Assembly (NCBI GenBank): GCA_900768735.1
Contig: CAAGDZ010000033.1
Location: 1-9,569, forward strand
Reading direction: 5' to 3'
Source of the DNA: Oscillospiraceae bacterium
GTDB lineage: Bacteria > Bacillota > Clostridia > Oscillospirales > Ruminococcaceae
Length of the DNA stretch: 9,569 nt
Shown: piece by piece, positions 1 to 5,825 of the stretch
Layout of the letters: each line of letters starts with the position of its first letter
How positions within the stretch are numbered: position 1 is the first letter of the stretch
Program-made: the position numbers and the translations under genes
Notes under the pieces: generated by a model
What the model was told of the DNA's origin: nothing
Database searches by the model: none
What the model saw: only the letters and a program-made list of their open reading frames with translations

Positions 1-20
1 ACACGACGCTCTTCCGATCT
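1..20 (+). other. Illumina adapter remnant (not genomic)
   Basis: The first 20 bases, acacgacgctcttccgatct, are identical to the 3' end of the Illumina TruSeq read-1 adapter/primer. They join directly to the coding sequence of the carboxyltransferase gene, so genomic sequence begins at about base 21. The contig end is therefore an assembly artefact, and any codons read through these bases should be ignored. Confidence 0.97.
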
Positions 21-859
21 TCCGAATTGTTAGTAGCTACAAAGCCCGCGGTGCGCCAGTTTACACTGCCGAGAGCGACAACAGCCGCCTTGCCGAAGTC
101 CTTGTAAAGCTCGATTACGCTGTCCTTGTCAGCAACAGCACTTATAAGGTCAAGACCCTTTAAATCAGCGGTAACAGCCGCGTCGTTTTCCGAGAAATAG
201 TCGTTTCCCGCTGTTTCGAGGTTGTTTGCGGGGAGTACCGAGATAAGCTTTTTCGCCTTGCTTACCGCATCCGCGCCGTCCTTTGCAATAACAGCCGCAA
301 CGCCGGACTTAGCGGCGTTCTCCGCTGTGCCTGCGCCCTCGGTCTTGTCATCCGATACAAAGGGTGCGGTCATGAAAAGCTCCGACTTTTCTGTCATAAT
401 AACAATATCAGCCATGCAGGCTATCATAGCGGCTGTGCCCGCGCACACGCCGTCTACTATGGCAATCTGGGGTACAGCGCCCGATAACGCCGCACTGGCC
501 TTTGCTATCTCACCGTAAGCCGCGAGCATCTGCACGCCCTCTTTTATATCTCCGCCCTTAGAGTCAAAGATACCGATTACGGGAGCGCCGTTTTTAAGCG
601 CCAGATCGTAGATTTTCTTGATTTTAGCAGCCGCGCTCATTGTTACTGCGCCGCTTTTTACGCTTGTGTCCTGCGCGTAGGCATACACAACCGCGCCGTC
701 AACAAAGCCGTAGCCGCTTACTACTCCCGCCTTTTCTCCGTTTGCTCCGACAAACTTGTCAAGCTCCGTAAAGCTGTCCTCATCGAAAAGAGAAATAAGC
801 TTGTCTGCGGCGTCGCTCTGAGCCGTATTCTGCTCCATTTCAGCAATAGTTTTCTTCAT
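21..859 (-). CDS. Biotin-dependent acyl-CoA carboxyltransferase, beta-type half (partial, C-terminus off the contig)
   Basis: About 280 N-terminal residues are visible and the frame stays open to the contig edge. The protein belongs to the carboxyltransferase family (acetyl-/propionyl-CoA carboxylase beta, methylmalonyl-CoA or glutaconyl-CoA decarboxylase alpha), which moves a carboxyl group between biotin and an acyl-CoA in the cytoplasm. Seen motifs: FDSKGGDIKEGV (residues 98-109), matching the family NDSGGARIQEGV segment, then LAAYGEI (112-118), and the acyl-CoA/oxyanion segment DGVCAGTAAMIACMADIVIM (136-155). The last matches family GPCAGGA except that a Thr replaces the second Gly. Family members are usually about 480-520 aa, so roughly the second half is missing. 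The start is ATG at 859, with GGAGGA at 871-876, 11 nt upstream. The gene has its own strong promoter at 932-960. The exact substrate (carboxylase or Na+-pumping decarboxylase) cannot be decided here; downstream biotin-carrier or OadG genes would be informative. Confidence 0.85.
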
Positions 860-931
860 TGCCAGTTTTATCCTCCGTTCTCCACGTTAATTTATGTAAA
901 TCTGTGCCATAAGCACAACATATTCATACTA

Positions 932-960
932 ATTATACCTCATTTTTTCTATAATAACAA
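932..960 (-). promoter_or_regulatory. Sigma-A type promoter of the carboxyltransferase gene
   Basis: Read on the minus strand, TTGTTA (955-960) is followed by a 17-nt spacer and a perfect TATAAT (932-937). Five of the six -35 positions match the TTGACA consensus in spirit (TTG then A at the end; the fourth and fifth bases differ). Transcription would begin near 925, giving a leader of about 65 nt that contains the GGAGGA site at 871-876. It lies just after the stop of the upstream 109-aa gene, so it separates the carboxyltransferase from the rluB unit. Confidence 0.78.
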
Positions 961-970
961 GTGAATTTCG

Positions 971-1300
971 CTATTTTTTGCAACTTTTATGAGATGTGAA
1001 AAAATTATCAATGTCATCTATGCGATTATTGTTGTTTTGCACAAAATCGAGCCGCAGAAGCTCCTGCCATACGTCGCTTTTTTGCGGTGATATTACACAT
1101 TTGTTTACAAATCTGTTGCTGGCAAAATTCAGCGCGGTGCGGCAAAGTCCGTCTATGAGAAAAAGCTCCGAGGTGATTTCTGTTATATAAAGGGTGTCGC
1201 CGTCGATGTTACAGGCGAGTGTGCCGAGAAGGTTGCCGCGGTCTTTGGCTTCAAAGACGAGGCGGTCGGTTATATCGGGGTTTTGGAGAATGGTTATCAT
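971..1300 (-). CDS. Small protein of unknown function, degenerate GNAT-like
   Basis: 109 aa, ATG at 1300 with an AAGGA site a few bases upstream, starting 17 nt after the rluB stop, so probably co-transcribed with rluB. I do not recognise a specific family. The strand/helix pattern (LLGTLACNIDGDTLYITEI at 24-42, a helix around 50-62, LLRLDF at 81-86) resembles the central and C-terminal part of a GNAT acetyltransferase fold, where an LxxLGF segment is common. The usual acetyl-CoA pyrophosphate loop (Q/RxxGxG/A) is not present, so a catalytic acetyltransferase is doubtful. The C-terminus is Asn/Asp/Lys-rich. It has no signal peptide or membrane segment and is likely cytoplasmic. The reading frame looks genuine (good ribosome site, tight spacing); the fold assignment is a weak inference. 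Confidence 0.7.
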   Translation of the reverse strand: MITILQNPDITDRLVFEAKDRGNLLGTLACNIDGDTLYITEITSELFLIDGLCRTALNFASNRFVNKCVISPQKSDVWQELLRLDFVQNNNNRIDDIDNFFTSHKSCKK

Positions 1301-1317
1301 GTGGTGTCCTTATACGT

Positions 1318-2055
1318 CTATTTTTTCTGCTGCGCAGGATTAAGCATCGCTTTAAGCCCTTTCAGCTCCTGCTCGGTCAGATCCTGCCACTCGCCCGGCT
1401 TCAGCATACCGAGCTTTATATTTCCTACCGCGCTGCGCTTTAAGCGCACTACCTCCAGCTTTACCGCCTCGCACATCTTTCTTATCTGGCGGTTTTTGCC
1501 CTCTGCTATCACAAATTCAAGCACGGTGCGGTTTTCCTCCTCGGCAAGCACCGCAACGGTGCAGGGGAGAGTAACCCCGGTGTCAATCTTCACGCCCGAG
1601 GCGAGCGTGGTCAGCTTGTCGTCCTCGACCGTGCCGCGCACGGTCACGCGGTAGCGCTTTTTGATATGTTTAGAGGGGTGCATGATGCTGTTTGCAAGCT
1701 CGCCGTCGTTTGTCAGTATCAGCAGTCCCTCGGAGTCCTTGTCGAGCCTGCCGACGGGGTAGACGCGCTCCTCGACATCTTCGAGCAGCTCGGTGACTAT
1801 CCTTTTGCTGTGGGTGTCCGACATCGTGGTGACATAGCCGCGCGGCTTGTAAAGCTTTATGTAGCGCAGCTTTGCGCCGGTGCTTATCTTCTCGCCGTTT
1901 ACGGTCACGAGGTCGTTTTTCGGGTCGGCCTTGTCGCCTAAGGTTACGGGTCTGCCGTTTACCTTTACAAGACCCTGTTCGATATATTCTTCGGCTTTTC
2001 TACGTGAGCAGTAGCCGCTGTCGGCTATTATTTTCTGTAGTCTTACTTTTTCCAT
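1318..2055 (-). CDS. rluB: 23S rRNA pseudouridine synthase, RsuA/RluB family
   Basis: 245 aa. These enzymes isomerise specific uridines of rRNA to pseudouridine during ribosome assembly; the RluB group acts on 23S rRNA helix 80. An N-terminal S4 RNA-binding domain is visible at about residues 3-60 (RLQKIIADSGYCSRRKAEEY, then VKVNGRPV). The catalytic motif GRLDKDSEGLLILTNDG is at 102-118 with the catalytic Asp at 105. The family segments YKPRGYVTT (69-77) and EGKNRQIRKM near the C-terminus are also present, and the length is normal. I chose ATG at 2055 because an AAGGA site (2062-2066) sits 6 nt upstream. The longer frame beginning with GTG at 2070 would place that ribosome site inside the gene. 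In B. subtilis rluB (ypuL) ends the scpAB-dacB-spmAB cluster; here it is separated from dacB by about 3.8 kb of unrelated genes. Neither RsuA (16S) nor RluB (23S) target can be proven from sequence alone; gene order favours RluB. Confidence 0.92.
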   Translation of the reverse strand: MEKVRLQKIIADSGYCSRRKAEEYIEQGLVKVNGRPVTLGDKADPKNDLVTVNGEKISTGAKLRYIKLYKPRGYVTTMSDTHSKRIVTELLEDVEERVYPVGRLDKDSEGLLILTNDGELANSIMHPSKHIKKRYRVTVRGTVEDDKLTTLASGVKIDTGVTLPCTVAVLAEEENRTVLEFVIAEGKNRQIRKMCEAVKLEVVRLKRSAVGNIKLGMLKPGEWQDLTEQELKGLKAMLNPAQQKK

Positions 2056-2061
2056 TATATT

Positions 2062-2066
2062 TCCTT
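2062..2066 (-). promoter_or_regulatory. Ribosome binding site deciding the rluB start
   Basis: AAGGA on the minus strand, 6 nt before ATG 2055. It lies inside the longer GTG-initiated frame (2070), which therefore is not the likely start. Confidence 0.8.
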
Positions 2067-2116
2067 TCACTTTGCGGTTATTTACTTATTTGCACTTGGT
2101 AAATTGGAATTTATCG

Positions 2117-3034
2117 CTATAAATACTTATTCATAAATGCGATATTTTCTTCTAAAATTTGTCTTGTTTCCGGCGTACCTGTCCCAATAGTAGCAAATGC
2201 ATGAAATGCCCCTTTAACCTCTACTAATTCTACATCTACACCCTCTTGCTCACATTTTGTATATAATGCTTTTGAATCTGCATAAAGTGTCTCATTATAA
2301 TCACACGTGATAAAAGTTGGTGGAAAACCATTGTAGTCACCAAACAAAGGAGAAATATAAGGATTATTCGCCTTATTATTCCCAACATATATTTCATTCA
2401 ACGGTTTCAAACAGCCTTCTTTTACGGTAAAATCATCGACATCGTGTTCTTTTCTATCTAAACTATCGGTGAAATCAATAATAGGGCTATGTACCAAAAC
2501 GCAAGCAACTTTTTTCGTTCCCTTTGTTTTTAGTGCAAGAGCAAGGCAGAGATTCGCACCTGCGCTCTCGCCCACCAACGTTATTTTAGACTCAGGATAC
2601 AAATTCACTATTTTCTCAAAGGCATTATAACAATCATCAAGCGCCTTTGGAAAAGTATATTTAGGAGCCAATGCGTAGTCAACAGCAATCACTTTATAAC
2701 CGGAATACTTTGCAAGCATTGAACTGTATCCTTTTGATGATGACGCACTTCCGGAAACAAACCCTCCGCCATGAATATAAATAATAATATTCTTGTTATT
2801 CGCTTGTCCGTATTCTGAAATAAGTGCTTTGGTATTACCTAATCTCACTTTCTTAAATTTTACACCTTTTTCCTTTGGCATGAATTGATAACCAAAGTTG
2901 GAAATCGTACGTACAAATGACCAATTGACTTTACCCATATTTTCATCAAAGCCCATTCCCTTTGTCATATACTGAACCGTACGGATATTCTTTTTCATTT
3001 CTTCGCTAATCGCTTCTCTGATTTGTATTCCCAT
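2117..3034 (-). CDS. Alpha/beta hydrolase, HSL family (family IV esterase/lipase-like)
   Basis: 305 aa, close to the usual length of hormone-sensitive-lipase family esterases, which hydrolyse short- to medium-chain acyl esters in the cytoplasm. Visible motifs are the oxyanion loop HGGGF (88-92), the nucleophile elbow GESAG with Ser157, and His278 in GAFHAFA. The acidic member of the triad lies in TCDYNETLYADS (243-254); by comparison with members reading GxDExLLxDS, Glu248 is the probable acid. No signal peptide is seen. The start ATG at 3034 has AGGTGAG immediately upstream; the start is fairly certain, although the spacing is short. Codon use is distinctly more A/T-rich than in rluB or dacB, which suggests acquisition. 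It follows the beta-lactamase-like gene by 118 bp and precedes rluB by 61 bp. The natural substrate is unknown. Confidence 0.88.
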   Translation of the reverse strand: MGIQIREAISEEMKKNIRTVQYMTKGMGFDENMGKVNWSFVRTISNFGYQFMPKEKGVKFKKVRLGNTKALISEYGQANNKNIIIYIHGGGFVSGSASSSKGYSSMLAKYSGYKVIAVDYALAPKYTFPKALDDCYNAFEKIVNLYPESKITLVGESAGANLCLALALKTKGTKKVACVLVHSPIIDFTDSLDRKEHDVDDFTVKEGCLKPLNEIYVGNNKANNPYISPLFGDYNGFPPTFITCDYNETLYADSKALYTKCEQEGVDVELVEVKGAFHAFATIGTGTPETRQILEENIAFMNKYL

Positions 3035-3156
3035 ATCTCACCTATAACTTCCGATTTTACTACAATAAGCAAATCCGTTCTGATATTTGTGTCGTTAAGC
3101 GCTGCATCATTAATTTCTGTTTGGATAACGAATCCTCCTGCGCTGTTTGCGCTCAC
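2995..3156 (-). other. Unassigned 53-codon open frame between two hydrolase genes
   Basis: From GTG 3156 to TGA 2995-2997 the frame is open for 53 codons, overlaps the stop of the beta-lactamase-like gene by 4 nt and the start of the alpha/beta hydrolase by about 40 nt, and fills the gap between them. The frame remains open for several codons further upstream, so the GTG need not be a start. The translation (including GGFVIQTEINDAALND and LLIVVKSEVIGEIWEY) has a protein-like alternation of hydrophobic and polar residues. No ribosome site precedes the GTG; an AGGAGG occurs inside the frame without an in-frame ATG after it. It could be the remnant 3' end of a lost gene, a very small translated gene, or a chance open frame. 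I assign no function. Confidence 0.3.
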
Positions 3157-4151
3157 ATACGAAAAACAAGTTTCTCTACTCCCGATTCCTCCTGCGGAAT
3201 TTCCGGGTCTTTATTTGTCATGACAACTCCAACGGAATGGTTCCTGCAATCTATTTTCAGCATACACTGCCCGTTCTCGCCCCAACCCTTTGAAATAATT
3301 ACATCATCTCCATATCGGAACAGACCTAAGCCTACCCACGGCATATTAAAAGCAGGTTTTATCATTTCGGTTACGGAATCCTTAGACAAAATCTTACCGC
3401 AGCCGTCCATAGAAGCGGCAAAATCCGATGCGATTTTCAGCAATTCGTTTGGGGAACTCCAGAGACCCGACGCTGCAAGGTCCGGACAAACGGGGTAATT
3501 CCCGTCAATCACAGAACCGTCGCCCGCATATCCGGTCGCTAATTGCCCCTTTTTCTCAAAGGCATCGAGATTTGAACGTGTTCCGAAAAATATATCGGAC
3601 AGCCCCAGCTTGTCGAATATGAGTTCTCTTGCCAGCTCCTCAAAGCTTTTTCCCGTTACGTTTTCTAATATCAACTGTATCACGCAGAATCCTGCGTCTG
3701 AATATTCAAAACTGCTTCCGGGAGTCTGTTCGACCCGCGCCGCTTTGTTGTTATAGCCTGTAACACCGTTTAATATATCCGGAATACTAATATCCTTATC
3801 CGTGCGGCGGTGTCCGTAAAAGCCATTTTCCCCATCGTGTATTCCTGATGTGTGACTAAGTAAATGACGCAATGTTACATCGCATTCTTTACCGTTCACA
3901 TCACGAATCTTCCACGGGGACAAATACGGCTGCACAGGTTTGTCAATATCCAGAATGTCTTGTTCATTCAGTCTCATGACGCAAATTGCGGTTATCCACT
4001 TTGAGATAGAACAAGCAGGGAATATAGTGTTTACATCAGTCTTGATATTGCTTCCCTTGTCCGCAACTCCGTAACATTCATATTCCACGCTTCCATTTTT
4101 GTCAATATAGGCGCAACTGATTCCAGGAAATATTTTCATTAATTCAGTCAT
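3153..4151 (-). CDS. Serine hydrolase of the beta-lactamase / penicillin-binding-protein-like (class C) family
   Basis: 332 aa. The family (Pfam Beta-lactamase) includes class C beta-lactamases, DD-peptidases and esterases with an active-site Ser-Lys pair. Here SISK is at 48-51 (Ser48 nucleophile, Lys51), followed by the family segment LRHLLSHTSGI (94-104). The second motif is YSD (150-152) where YSN/YAN is usual. A GWGENG segment before VGVVMTNKDPE stands where the third motif (HxG/KTG type) is expected. No signal peptide is visible, which argues for a cytoplasmic esterase-like role rather than a secreted beta-lactamase. The start is ATG 4151 with AGAGGA at 4158-4163, 6 nt upstream. The upstream 262-bp gap contains an inverted repeat copy (4280-4351) and no clear minus-strand promoter. 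The hydrolase after it may share its transcript. Actual activity and antibiotic relevance cannot be inferred. Confidence 0.85.
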   Translation of the reverse strand: MTELMKIFPGISCAYIDKNGSVEYECYGVADKGSNIKTDVNTIFPACSISKWITAICVMRLNEQDILDIDKPVQPYLSPWKIRDVNGKECDVTLRHLLSHTSGIHDGENGFYGHRRTDKDISIPDILNGVTGYNNKAARVEQTPGSSFEYSDAGFCVIQLILENVTGKSFEELARELIFDKLGLSDIFFGTRSNLDAFEKKGQLATGYAGDGSVIDGNYPVCPDLAASGLWSSPNELLKIASDFAASMDGCGKILSKDSVTEMIKPAFNMPWVGLGLFRYGDDVIISKGWGENGQCMLKIDCRNHSVGVVMTNKDPEIPQEESGVEKLVFRM

Positions 4152-4279
4152 GTTTTTTCCTCTTTGTGATAAAATGGAAGCAGGCAGAGCGTGCAGCCAC
4201 TCGTTCTATAGTTTTTTTAAGGACAAGAAGCAGGCGGCTCGGTAACGAGAGAAATAATCTGCACTGCAAATGGGAATTT

Positions 4280-4351
4280 GCCGGTTGCACCGGCGGGCAG
4301 TTACGCCTTTTTAAGTGTTAGTTAAATCTGAAGGCAGATTAACGGCGGGAT
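4280..4351 (+). repeat. 72-bp intergenic repeat, copy A
   Basis: On the plus strand this segment aligns without gaps to copy B (5826-5897, minus strand) with 55 of 72 bases identical by my count. It begins with the hairpin GCCGGT-TGC-ACCGGC (4280-4294). An overlapping GGCG...CGCC stem (4292-4295 with 4304-4307) followed by TTTTT (4308-4312) comes next, and the segment ends with the 16-base block AGATTAACGGCGGGAT, identical in both copies. Two stem positions differ between copies in a paired way (GT/AC here, AG/CT in B). A GCAAAT-GGGA-ATTTGC hairpin (4266-4281) overlaps the first stem by two bases and could compete with it. This copy lies between the broken crp gene and the beta-lactamase-like gene, in the orientation opposite to both, so it is not their terminator. 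Confidence 0.75.
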
Positions 4352-4413
4352 AAAAACAAAAACATAGCGATAAATGGGAAGTTATTTGCATTTTAAGTCA
4401 GTAGTTCAATTAT

Positions 4414-4659
4414 TTATTCGGTTTCGCTTACGTTTTCTTTCATAGCTTTTCGTATTCTGCTTAATGATTCGGGTGCTATTCCGAGATAAGTTGCTATGTG
4501 GCGCTGTGCAGTCTTGCTGCATATTTGGGGATATAGTTTTTTGAAATGAACGTATCTTTCGGTCGCAGTTTCCACCAGAAAACCGTTTTCCCTGTATATT
4601 TTATACCGAAGAGCATTTTCAAGAAGATATATATGCTTTTTTAAGATCGTCATTTTCAT
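4414..4659 (-). CDS. C-terminal fragment of the Crp/Fnr regulator (DNA-binding part)
   Basis: An 81-aa frame can begin at ATG 4659, inside the end of the upstream frame, but no clear ribosome site precedes it. It carries the helix-turn-helix (TAQRHIATYLGIAPESLSRIRK, recognition helix around APESLSRIR) and lacks the ligand-binding barrel. Independent translation by re-initiation is possible but unproven. It reads best as the second half of the frameshifted gene at 4414-5020. Confidence 0.6.
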   Translation of the reverse strand: MKMTILKKHIYLLENALRYKIYRENGFLVETATERYVHFKKLYPQICSKTAQRHIATYLGIAPESLSRIRKAMKENVSETE

Positions 4660-5020
4660 AAATGATTTTTTTCATATCCTCTGTACTGAAAATCATAAGC
4701 GTGGTTTCTTCCAGTGCTTCCCATTCGCATAAGCTTTCAGTATAGCCGAACATACCTTCGTCCATACAAAGAGTTCCCTCTATTGAAAAGCCTCGGGTTA
4801 TATCATTTCCGTCTTCATCTATATAGTAACACCTTGTCATTCCATCAAGAACAAGAGCAGCATTAAGTGTTTTGTCCCCGATATGCTGGATAACGGCACC
4901 TTTTTCCACAATGCGGAAAGCAGACATATTCACTATCTTTCCGAGCATCTCGGCATCAATATTCACCTTGTATTTTGATGTCATATTCATCAGCAGTTCT
5001 ACAAGATATTCCTTATCCAT
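4619..5020 (-). CDS. N-terminal fragment of the Crp/Fnr regulator (sensor barrel, dimerisation helix truncated)
   Basis: 133 codons from ATG 5020 to TGA 4619-4621. This part holds the cyclic-nucleotide-binding-like barrel and the start of the dimerisation helix, then ends out of frame as AYISS just after the A6 run. Without the C-terminal domain it could not bind DNA. A second ATG at 5026 is only 1-2 nt from the ribosome site, so 5020 is the better start. Confidence 0.65.
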   Translation of the reverse strand: MDKEYLVELLMNMTSKYKVNIDAEMLGKIVNMSAFRIVEKGAVIQHIGDKTLNAALVLDGMTRCYYIDEDGNDITRGFSIEGTLCMDEGMFGYTESLCEWEALEETTLMIFSTEDMKKIIYENDDLKKAYISS

Positions 5021-5027
5021 AAACATT

Positions 5028-5032
5028 TCCTC
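5028..5032 (-). promoter_or_regulatory. Ribosome binding site of the crp-like gene, overlapping the CPBP stop codon
   Basis: The minus strand reads GCG TGA GGA AATG: the CPBP stop codon (5031-5033) is part of the GAGGA site, which is 7 nt before ATG 5020. This arrangement points to translational coupling of the membrane protein and the regulator. Confidence 0.75.
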
Positions 5033-5714
5033 ACGCTGTAATAATATAATAAGCTACCGATATTAGATTCATTCCACCGTGGGCTATCATCGGTACTATC
5101 AGATGTCCACTCTTTTTATAGCCCCATATCCACAAAAGACCCACAAGAAATGAATGTCCCATATTGAACCAATCAAGCATACCGAACAGAACATTAAATA
5201 TCAGCAGCGCAGCAGTTTCTCCCCAGATGCTTCCGCAGAAATTTTTCGCAAAACCTCTGAAATATATTTCCTTACATATTCCGCTGACAAAACCCAGCGA
5301 CACTATCATTAGAATTATCTCACCGACTGAAAGCCTTTCCCAGCCCGAAAATGCAAGCTCGGTTCTGCCTTTTGCCACAAACAGCGAAAACAGGCTGACA
5401 GCGGAGGATATGACCGCAATGACAATTCCCATAAATATATCCTTGCCAAGGCTTTGACTGTCATATATTTCGTTTTTCAGGCTGATCCCGCTTTGCTTAT
5501 ATAGCATTAGTGCCTGAGGAAGAAGTATCATATTTGCAAGTATCAGTATCAGACAATATGTATTCAGGTCGGCATTTGCATAGCTTGCAATATCAAGGAT
5601 ATTCATACCCTCCCTGTAATTCTGACAAGAACGCAGGATCTCATATCCCGATACGATTAGTGTCAATGCAGTTGTAATTTTCAATGCTTTTTCAGCGTTA
5701 GCTGTATTATTCAT
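5031..5714 (-). CDS. CPBP-family (CAAX protease/bacteriocin-processing, Abi) membrane protein with altered catalytic motifs
   Basis: 227 aa from ATG 5714; TGAGGT (5722-5727) is 7 nt upstream. Upstream GTG 5723 and ATG 5720 lie in or against that site and are unlikely starts. Hydrophobic segments at about 16-31, 56-75, 95-117, 133-149, 170-183 and 190-205, with a last one at the C-terminus, mark an integral membrane protein. The family's glutamic membrane proteases (Rce1 type) use EExxxR, FxxxH and a late His...Asn. Numbering from the upstream GTG (subtract 3 for ATG 5714), motif 1 reads K151-E152-I-Y-F-R156 with Lys for the first Glu. Motif 2 reads F180-GML-D184 with Asp for His. Motif 3 keeps H215 and N219. 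Two catalytic positions are therefore changed, which suggests a non-proteolytic or altered member. CPBP proteins act in prenyl-protein or bacteriocin maturation and in self-immunity. It is the first gene of a two-gene unit with the crp-like regulator, after the dacB terminator. Confidence 0.82.
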   Translation of the reverse strand: MNNTANAEKALKITTALTLIVSGYEILRSCQNYREGMNILDIASYANADLNTYCLILILANMILLPQALMLYKQSGISLKNEIYDSQSLGKDIFMGIVIAVISSAVSLFSLFVAKGRTELAFSGWERLSVGEIILMIVSLGFVSGICKEIYFRGFAKNFCGSIWGETAALLIFNVLFGMLDWFNMGHSFLVGLLWIWGYKKSGHLIVPMIAHGGMNLISVAYYIITA

Positions 5715-5721
5715 AATCATC

Positions 5722-5727
5722 ACCTCA
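5722..5727 (-). promoter_or_regulatory. Ribosome binding site deciding the CPBP start
   Basis: TGAGGT on the minus strand, 7 nt before ATG 5714. The earlier start codons in this frame (GTG 5723, ATG 5720) overlap or abut it. Confidence 0.7.
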
Positions 5728-5733
5728 GTAATG

Positions 5734-5739
5734 ATTATA
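5734..5739 (-). promoter_or_regulatory. Possible -10 box for the CPBP-crp unit
   Basis: A perfect TATAAT lies 7 nt upstream of the ribosome site, but no good -35 hexamer is found 16-18 nt further up. Transcription from it would give an almost leaderless message. It is the best candidate in the 112-bp gap after the dacB terminator, but weak. Confidence 0.3.
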
Positions 5740-5825
5740 ATACCTTATTTCATTAAGTGCATTGACTTTTGTTAAGAAAATGTCATTTGAACAGTTTGAT
5801 ATATTCCGATTTATCAAGCGTCGCG

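Larger units (their letters stand above)
4414..5020 (-). pseudogene. Crp/Fnr-family transcriptional regulator, interrupted by a frameshift
   Basis: Joining the two frames gives a regulator of about 201 aa, normal for this family. It has an N-terminal cyclic-nucleotide-binding-like beta-barrel (about residues 25-115, including IVEKGAVIQHIGD and RCYYIDEDGNDIT) and a C-terminal helix-turn-helix (SKTAQRHIATYLGIAPESL). Such proteins bind DNA as dimers and respond to a small ligand or redox signal; no Cys cluster for an Fe-S centre is evident. The break lies in the minus-strand A6 run (4637-4642). Removing one A restores CTT AAA AAG CAT ATA TAT CTT and joins ENDDLKK to HIYLLENALRYK. A two-base change in the adjacent (TA) tract (4627-4634) would also restore it. 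This may be a real inactivating mutation, a phase-variable site or a sequencing error. It is coupled to the CPBP gene upstream. Confidence 0.82.

Noticed and set aside
222..518. A 98-codon plus-strand frame inside the carboxyltransferase gene
   Set aside because: It is antisense to clear carboxyltransferase motifs, has Ala/Ser-rich shadow composition and no convincing ribosome site.
2068..2070. GTG as the start of rluB (250 aa)
   Set aside because: The AAGGA site lies after it and 6 nt before ATG 2055; the extra residues are encoded by the leader.
4637..4643. A AAA AAG-like slippery heptamer at the crp-like gene break, suggesting programmed -1 frameshifting as in dnaX
   Set aside because: Joining the two frames needs a +1 (or -2) shift, and in the first frame a -1 slip would pair the P site with TAA; a fixed 1-nt change or slippage of the DNA tract explains it better.
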